Shown here piece by piece: positions 48,764 through 52,834 of a stretch of DNA of 52,834 bases (its first letter is position 1; every line of letters starts with the position of its first letter). Source of the stretch: Lentisphaeria bacterium (GTDB lineage Bacteria > Verrucomicrobiota > Lentisphaeria > Victivallales > Victivallaceae); assembly GCA_900768515.1 (NCBI GenBank), contig CAAGDG010000099.1, forward strand, positions 1 through 52,834, written 5' to 3'. The position numbers and the translations under genes were made by a program. Under the pieces are notes generated by a model, which was not told the DNA's origin, ran no database searches, and saw nothing but the letters and a program-made list of their open reading frames with translations.

Positions 48764-50950
48764 ATGGCATTGATTCCCGCCGTAGGGCGCAAATCCTTCA
48801 AGAACCGTTCCGTGATCGCCATGGTCTATCTGTCGCTGATCCTGATGGGGATCTGCATGGTGGTCCCGTTCCTGATCACGGTGACCGGCAGCGCCTGCAA
48901 CGACTTCGACTACGACCGCTACCATCCGCTGCCGCGCTATCTGTGGTCGCAGCGGGACCGGGTGGTGCGGGCGCTGGTCCCCTACTTCAACACCTACCGG
49001 GGGTGGAGCCAGCAGCTTGCCTGCCAGGTGCCGGGAGTTCCGGAGCACTGGAGCAGCTGGTCGCTGGCCGGCCGCGACATTGCGCGGGTTGACCAGCTGG
49101 GCGATGCCCTGTTGGAACACGCCCGGCGGAATCCCGAAAAGCTCCGGCGCCGGGCGGCCGACTACGCCGAGTTCGCCGGAAACTATCCGCTGGCGGATAC
49201 GGCGGTGTACGCTTCCCAGATCGACACCGTGAATTTTCTGCGAAACTACTACACCGCGCAGTTCCAGCGGAACAATCCGGAGCTGGACCTCTCCGGCCGC
49301 GCGCTGCGGCAGGCGGCGCTGCGCGAACTGAACCGGGCCTGGGGGGTCCCGTATGAGAGTTTCTTCAGCGTCAAGTTCACCCGCGAGATGAACTACCCGA
49401 TGGACTTTCAGGGATATTTTCCGCCGCTCGGCGACGCCCGGTTCGAAGGGTATCTGAAGTTCAAGGAGGCGGTGGCGCAGCACCAGTTCACTCCGGGGAT
49501 CGAGTCGAAGTTCCGGGATTTTCTCGAAGATCAGAATTTCCCGGCCTCTCCCGGAACGGAACTGTTTCCGGTTACCGCCGACAGTCCGGAGCCATTGCGG
49601 CGGCAGTGGGATGCGTTCAAGCGGGAACACGCCCCGGCCAGTCCCGCGGTTCCCTTCGCGATGCGGGCGGTCTGGTACTCCTTCCTGAGCAGCGAACAGG
49701 TCGCGCTCGATCTCGGATTGCCCAACGGCCGCCGGTTCGAAGTCGCCGACTACAACCGCCTGGCCGGAACGGACTACCGGACGCTGCAGGAGACGCCGTT
49801 CCCGGTGCCGGACTCCTTCGATGAACCGATTCGGAAGCTCTGGCAGGAGTTTCTGCAGGAGCGCTACCCGCTGCGGCTGGCCTCGGTCCGGGTCACTCCC
49901 GAATTGGAACGCAAGTACCGCGACTACCTGAAAGAGGGGCTCAAAACGCTGAAGATCGCCAACTCCCTGCTCGGAACCGACTGCCGGTCGTGGGAGGATT
50001 TCCGGCTTCCGGCAACACCGCCGGAGGGCGGTTCGAACGAGGCGAAGAACCGGAGGGACCTCTGGAAGAATTTCGTCCGGATGCAGCCGGTCGAGGTCAA
50101 ACAGTTCACCTCGAGCGAACAGGCGTTTCAGAAACTGGCGCTTGCAAAATACGGTTCCCTGGCCGGAATCAACGCGGCCTACGGATGGGACAGGAAACAT
50201 ATCGAAGAGGTGTTCCCGCCGTTCATTGACGCCTATCTGGTGACCTTTCTCGAGAACGAAACGGCACTGGCGGTCGGTCCGGTCTGGAGCAACTACCGGA
50301 TCGTGTTCGACTACCTCTGCTTCAACGGCAATGCGGTGGGGGTGACGGCGCTGCTGATCGCGCTGACGCTGATCTTCACCCTGACCATCAATCCGCTGGC
50401 GGCCTACGCGCTCAGCCGGTTCAATCTGCGCGGGCAGGACAAGATCATCCTCTTCATGCTTGCGACGATGGCGTTCCCGACCATGGTGTCGGCGATTCCC
50501 GCCTATTTGCTGATGCGCGACCTCGGAATGCTCAACACACTCTGGGCGCTGGTTCTGCCCGGCGCGGCCAACGGCATGTCGATCTTCATTCTGAAAGGAT
50601 TCTTCGACAGTCTGCCGATGGAACTTTTCGAGGCGGCGACCATCGACGGCGCCAATGAATTCCAGATCTTCCGGATCGTGGCGATGCCGCTGGTCAAGCC
50701 GATCCTGGCGATCAACTGCCTGAACGCGTTCATCATCGCCTACAACGGCTGGGAGTGGGCGATGATCATCTGCCAGGACAAGGAGATGTGGACCATCGCG
50801 GTCTGGCTCTACCAGGCGTCGATCTGGTGGGTGAATTCGCCGTGGATCGTCAGTGCCGGATTCATTATTGCGTCGATTCCGTCGCTGGTGGTTTTCCTCG
50901 CCTGCCAGAAGATCATTCTGCGCGGCATTGTGATTCCGACCATGAAGTGA
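48764..50950 (+). CDS. Giant MalG-like sugar ABC permease with about 470-residue extracytoplasmic insert
   Basis: A 728-residue protein, against about 280 for normal MalG-type permeases. TM1 is at about 17-41 (VIAMVYLSLILMGICMVVPFLI). Residues 42-515 have no membrane helix and are predicted outside. Residues 516-728 are the remaining permease helices with coupling motif FEAATIDGANEFQIFRIVAM (622-641) and ending GIVIPTMK. The insert repeats a motif of the form N-x3-G-x2-Y-x-S/T-W-E-x3-P: LNRAWGVPYESF (189), YNRLAGTDYRTL (330), ANSLLGTDCRSW (399), INAAYGWDRKHI (469). This resembles GH42 family segments. It starts 25 nt after the fusion permease, with AAGGAGAG upstream. It is the partner of that protein. 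Confidence 0.88.
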   Translation: MALIPAVGRKSFKNRSVIAMVYLSLILMGICMVVPFLITVTGSACNDFDYDRYHPLPRYLWSQRDRVVRALVPYFNTYRGWSQQLACQVPGVPEHWSSWSLAGRDIARVDQLGDALLEHARRNPEKLRRRAADYAEFAGNYPLADTAVYASQIDTVNFLRNYYTAQFQRNNPELDLSGRALRQAALRELNRAWGVPYESFFSVKFTREMNYPMDFQGYFPPLGDARFEGYLKFKEAVAQHQFTPGIESKFRDFLEDQNFPASPGTELFPVTADSPEPLRRQWDAFKREHAPASPAVPFAMRAVWYSFLSSEQVALDLGLPNGRRFEVADYNRLAGTDYRTLQETPFPVPDSFDEPIRKLWQEFLQERYPLRLASVRVTPELERKYRDYLKEGLKTLKIANSLLGTDCRSWEDFRLPATPPEGGSNEAKNRRDLWKNFVRMQPVEVKQFTSSEQAFQKLALAKYGSLAGINAAYGWDRKHIEEVFPPFIDAYLVTFLENETALAVGPVWSNYRIVFDYLCFNGNAVGVTALLIALTLIFTLTINPLAAYALSRFNLRGQDKIILFMLATMAFPTMVSAIPAYLLMRDLGMLNTLWALVLPGAANGMSIFILKGFFDSLPMELFEAATIDGANEFQIFRIVAMPLVKPILAINCLNAFIIAYNGWEWAMIICQDKEMWTIAVWLYQASIWWVNSPWIVSAGFIIASIPSLVVFLACQKIILRGIVIPTMK

Positions 50951-50983
50951 GGCCGTCTTCCTGCCGTCTCCCGCGGTTGCCGT

Positions 50984-51011
50984 TTGCAACGCATCCCGGG
51001 CGTGATATATT
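50984..51011 (+). promoter_or_regulatory. Putative promoter of the AraC-type gene
   Basis: TTGCAA and TATATT are separated by 16 nt, with the -10 34 nt before the start codon. Together with the 94-nt gap this separates the regulator from the operon upstream. Confidence 0.55.
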
Positions 51012-51044
51012 ATCCGTCACGGGAGAGAAAACGCGGGAGGCGCG

Positions 51045-51962
51045 ATGGCGGAGGAAAACTGGAAAAAGAGAAGCCGCATCATCCTTGACAACGCCCTGAG
51101 TCGGCTGGGCGGCGTGGATGTCGGAAAATATCCGGAACACCATTTCCTGCGGGACTCCTCTCAGCCGCCGCTGGAGGGGTGGCCGCTGCGGATCGAATTT
51201 GCCGGCGAGGATGTATGGGTTGCCGGCTGTTACCGGTTCCGGGAGAGGTCCGACACCTTCTCGGTGGAGTTTGTGCTGGAAGGACGTTTTCGTTTCCGTC
51301 AGAACGGGGAGGAGTTCATCGCCGGTCCCGGGGACCTGTTTCTGGTTCAGCCCGGGCGGAACTCCGAAATCATCTGCGATCTTGACGCCCGCGCCCGGAA
51401 GCGGGCGTTTTCTCTGGGGGGAACGCTGCTGCCGGCGCTGCTGGAGTCGCTGTCGTTGGCGGACGCAAGTTTTCTGCGTCCCTCGGATCCGGCAACCCTG
51501 GCGCGGTGGCTGGATGAGGGCGATGCCCTGCTGCGGGAGCGCCCCGCGGATCTGGCGGCGCGGAGCGCCGGACTGGCCTGCCGGGTGCTGGCGCTGCTGG
51601 CGGTGGATTTCCGGCGGGATCCTTATCCGGAACCGTTGCGGGAGGTGCTTCGTTATCTGGACCGGAATCTGGAGCGTCCGTTTTCTTCAGAGCAGCTTGC
51701 AGCGGAATTTCGCCTGAGTCCGGCGACGCTGAACCGTCTGTTCCGGCGCCACCTTGGAACGTCTCCGATGCGTTACCGGATCACCCGGCGGATGGAGGCG
51801 GCGAAGCGGCTGCTGCTGACGACGGCGGATTCGATTAAAGAGGTGGCATTTGAGGTCGGGTATTCGAATGCCCTCTATTTTTCGTCGGAATTCCGTCGTT
51901 ATTCGGGGGAATCGCCGCGGGAATTCCGACGACGGCGGCGTCCCGGAACGGAATGCGGTTAA
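51045..51962 (+). CDS. AraC-family transcriptional regulator
   Basis: A 305-residue activator. The N-terminal half is a cupin-like sensor (YRFRERSDTFSVEFVLEGRF, GPGDLFLVQPGRNSEI). The C-terminal ~100 residues hold two helix-turn-helix units: SSEQLAAEFRLSPATLNRLFRRHLGTSPMRY and the family signature IKEVAFEVGYSNALYFSSEFRRYSGESP. GGGAGG lies just before the ATG. Being downstream of the transporter genes with its own promoter, it may control that operon or a distant gene. The effector is unknown. Confidence 0.92.
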   Translation: MAEENWKKRSRIILDNALSRLGGVDVGKYPEHHFLRDSSQPPLEGWPLRIEFAGEDVWVAGCYRFRERSDTFSVEFVLEGRFRFRQNGEEFIAGPGDLFLVQPGRNSEIICDLDARARKRAFSLGGTLLPALLESLSLADASFLRPSDPATLARWLDEGDALLRERPADLAARSAGLACRVLALLAVDFRRDPYPEPLREVLRYLDRNLERPFSSEQLAAEFRLSPATLNRLFRRHLGTSPMRYRITRRMEAAKRLLLTTADSIKEVAFEVGYSNALYFSSEFRRYSGESPREFRRRRRPGTECG

Positions 51963-52022
51963 TTTTTGCAAACCGGCTGGAAAAGCGTCGGAAATACGGC
52001 TATTTTATACTTCAGTGGTCCG

Positions 52023-52106
52023 GCCCGGGTGGCGGAATGGCAGACGCAGCAGACTTAAAATCTGTCGGGTTATCCCTTACGGGTTCGAGTCCCGTCCCGG
52101 GTACCA
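52023..52106 (+). tRNA. tRNA-Leu, anticodon UAA
   Basis: An 84-nt class II tRNA with CCA encoded. The acceptor stem GCCCGGG pairs with CCCGGGT (one G-U), the anticodon loop is CTTAAAA with TAA at 34-36, a long variable arm has GGG/CCC, and the T arm is ACGGG-TTCGAGT-CCCGT. A TATACT -10-like box lies about 20 nt upstream. Confidence 0.97.
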
Positions 52107-52128
52107 TTTTTAGCCTCAGAATGCAAGA

Positions 52129-52148
52129 TTTTGTGCCGTTTTGTGCCG
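52129..52148 (+). repeat. Tandem 10-bp repeat TTTTGTGCCG x2 next to the attachment region
   Basis: Two perfect direct copies lie back to back, 22 nt after the tRNA CCA end and 70 nt before the integrase start. The placement fits arm-type integrase or excisionase binding sites. Confidence 0.6.
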
Positions 52149-52217
52149 TCCTTGCCTTTCAATCCTCGAAATCAGTGTTATTTTAGCTCACAAGGATAGT
52201 TATGAGGAAAGAGGGCA

Positions 52218-52834
52218 ATGGCGAGGAAAGTCATGAAGCAGGACGTCGGCACCATCTACCAGAAACCGAACGGGACATATCATTATCGTTATCAGATCAA
52301 CGGTGAACGCAAGTCGATCAGCCTGAAAACCAAGAATCAGGAAGAAGCGAAGCGGAAAGTCAAAGAGCTGCTTCCGGTTCTGAAAGCGACCAGCATGGAA
52401 GTCGTTTCGGCACATGTTGCTCACGCGCGCAATCTGATTAAGCCGGCAAACGTATTGTTGCTTACCGAAGCGTGGAATGTTTACGCAAAACACCCGAATC
52501 GTGCCACTCCTGCAACTGTTAACGAACGTCTCGCCTATGAAGCAGACTGGAGAGATTTCCTGAAGTCTCTTCCGAAAGGCTGCCAATATCTTCACGAAGT
52601 GACGCCGGAACTCGCCGATGCCTATGCGCAAAAGCTCCGGGAACGTCAACTGGCTGTTGATACGCACAACCGCAAGATCAAACGGCTGCGAAAAATCTTC
52701 TCTACGCTTACCGAGTATTGTCCCGATGGCAATCCCTTTCATTCTCCTGTACTCTGGCGTAAAGACCGCGAAGAACAGGAACACAATACACGCCGTCTTG
52801 CCTTTACTCGTGAACAGGAACAGGCATTGCTGGA
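52218..52834 (+). CDS. Tyrosine-type site-specific integrase (3' end cut by window)
   Basis: About 205 residues are visible from ATG 52218, which follows GAGGG. The N-terminal part (GTIYQKPNGTYHYRYQINGE, SISLKTKNQEEAKRKVKELL) is the arm-DNA-binding beta domain of phage-type integrases. Next is the SAM-like core-binding domain (LTEAWNVYAKHPNRATPATV, DTHNRKIKRLRKIFSTL). The catalytic Arg-His-Arg-Tyr domain starts after TRRLAFTREQEQALL and lies beyond the edge. It reads away from tRNA-Leu. Codon use is less GC-biased than its neighbours, which fits recent transfer. Confidence 0.88.
   Translation, partial: MARKVMKQDVGTIYQKPNGTYHYRYQINGERKSISLKTKNQEEAKRKVKELLPVLKATSMEVVSAHVAHARNLIKPANVLLLTEAWNVYAKHPNRATPATVNERLAYEADWRDFLKSLPKGCQYLHEVTPELADAYAQKLRERQLAVDTHNRKIKRLRKIFSTLTEYCPDGNPFHSPVLWRKDREEQEHNTRRLAFTREQEQALL

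Larger units (their letters stand above)
52078..52834 (+). mobile_element. Left end of an integrative element inserted at tRNA-Leu (incomplete)
   Basis: The 3' part of the tRNA gene (T arm to CCA) is the usual attachment core for tyrosine integrases, and an integrase gene starts 112 nt downstream. Base composition by eye falls from strongly GC-rich to about half GC. The far end and the second copy of the core lie outside the window, so the element is inferred. Confidence 0.6.

Noticed and set aside
46045..48822. 925-codon frame opposite the fused importer gene
   Set aside because: Pure antisense shadow; the composition is typical of reverse reading of GC-rich codons and the plus-strand protein has clear ABC motifs.
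48629..50989. 786-codon frame opposite the giant permease
   Set aside because: Considered because the permease insert is odd, but the plus frame has TM1, EAA loop and ribosome site, whereas the minus frame has none.
1..52834. CRISPR array
   Set aside because: No set of regularly spaced direct repeats and no cas-like gene was seen.

Overview
The window reads as chromosome of a GC-rich, anaerobic, saccharide-degrading bacterium, most likely a member of the Lentisphaerota (Victivallales-like). The clues are pseudopilin genes scattered among unrelated operons, with the run FTLIELLVVIAIIAILAAM and an H-Xn-DG C-terminus, many glycoside-active enzymes, a GntR/LacI-type chimeric regulator, and a bifurcating-type NuoEF-like oxidoreductase. 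This assignment is inference from gene content; no rRNA is present.

Positions 1-6150 carry housekeeping genes: a truncated adenosine-kinase-like gene overlapping metK, pal (minus strand), and a tight ilvE-panC-hisD operon (plus strand) closed by a strong terminator. Positions 6160-12800 carry an orphan pseudopilin with a near-perfect sigma-70 promoter, dinB, a sodium/solute symporter and an SLC12-type transporter, all on the minus strand. Positions 12800-14940 hold a GH130 phosphorylase and a PPK2 kinase. Positions 15037-18982 hold the minus-strand cluster coaE-rho-ftsB-LysM protein; this Rho has a long Asn/Arg-rich N-terminal extension.

Positions 19171-31180 carry a Nudix hydrolase, arnA-arnD (lipid A aminoarabinose branch), a three-gene NuoE/NuoF/(2Fe-2S + GltD-like) complex resembling the Sporomusa-type bifurcating transhydrogenase, HPr with a GT39-TPR membrane protein, and gdhA behind a consensus sigma-54 promoter with upstream dyads. 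Positions 31272-34054 carry a GH36 alpha-galactosidase and an SGNH esterase.

The most unusual block is 34322-50950, which looks like one long operon of eleven genes, all on the plus strand and mostly 15-40 nt apart. It contains a GntR/LacI regulator, a SIS sugar isomerase-like protein, three tandem pseudopilins, two secreted LamG-containing glycosidase-like proteins (GH42-like and GH123/DUF4091-like), a half-size Gfo/Idh/MocA partner with a full-size dehydrogenase, and a two-gene sugar ABC importer. In that importer the solute-binding protein is fused to the MalF-like permease, and the MalG-like permease carries an extracytoplasmic insert of about 470 residues with GH42-like repeats. No ATPase is encoded beside it. 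I infer a Lentisphaerota-style saccharide-utilisation locus: surface or periplasmic cleavage, capture by a membrane-tethered receptor, import, then cytoplasmic oxidation and isomerisation. An AraC-type regulator with its own promoter follows.

The right end (52023-52834) is a tRNA-Leu(UAA) followed by a tyrosine integrase that runs off the window, so a mobile island probably begins there. Coding starts were chosen by Shine-Dalgarno placement where several were possible. No CRISPR array, rRNA or insertion sequence was seen. The only gene-free stretch over 300 bases is 33989-34321, a terminator plus an AT-rich control region.
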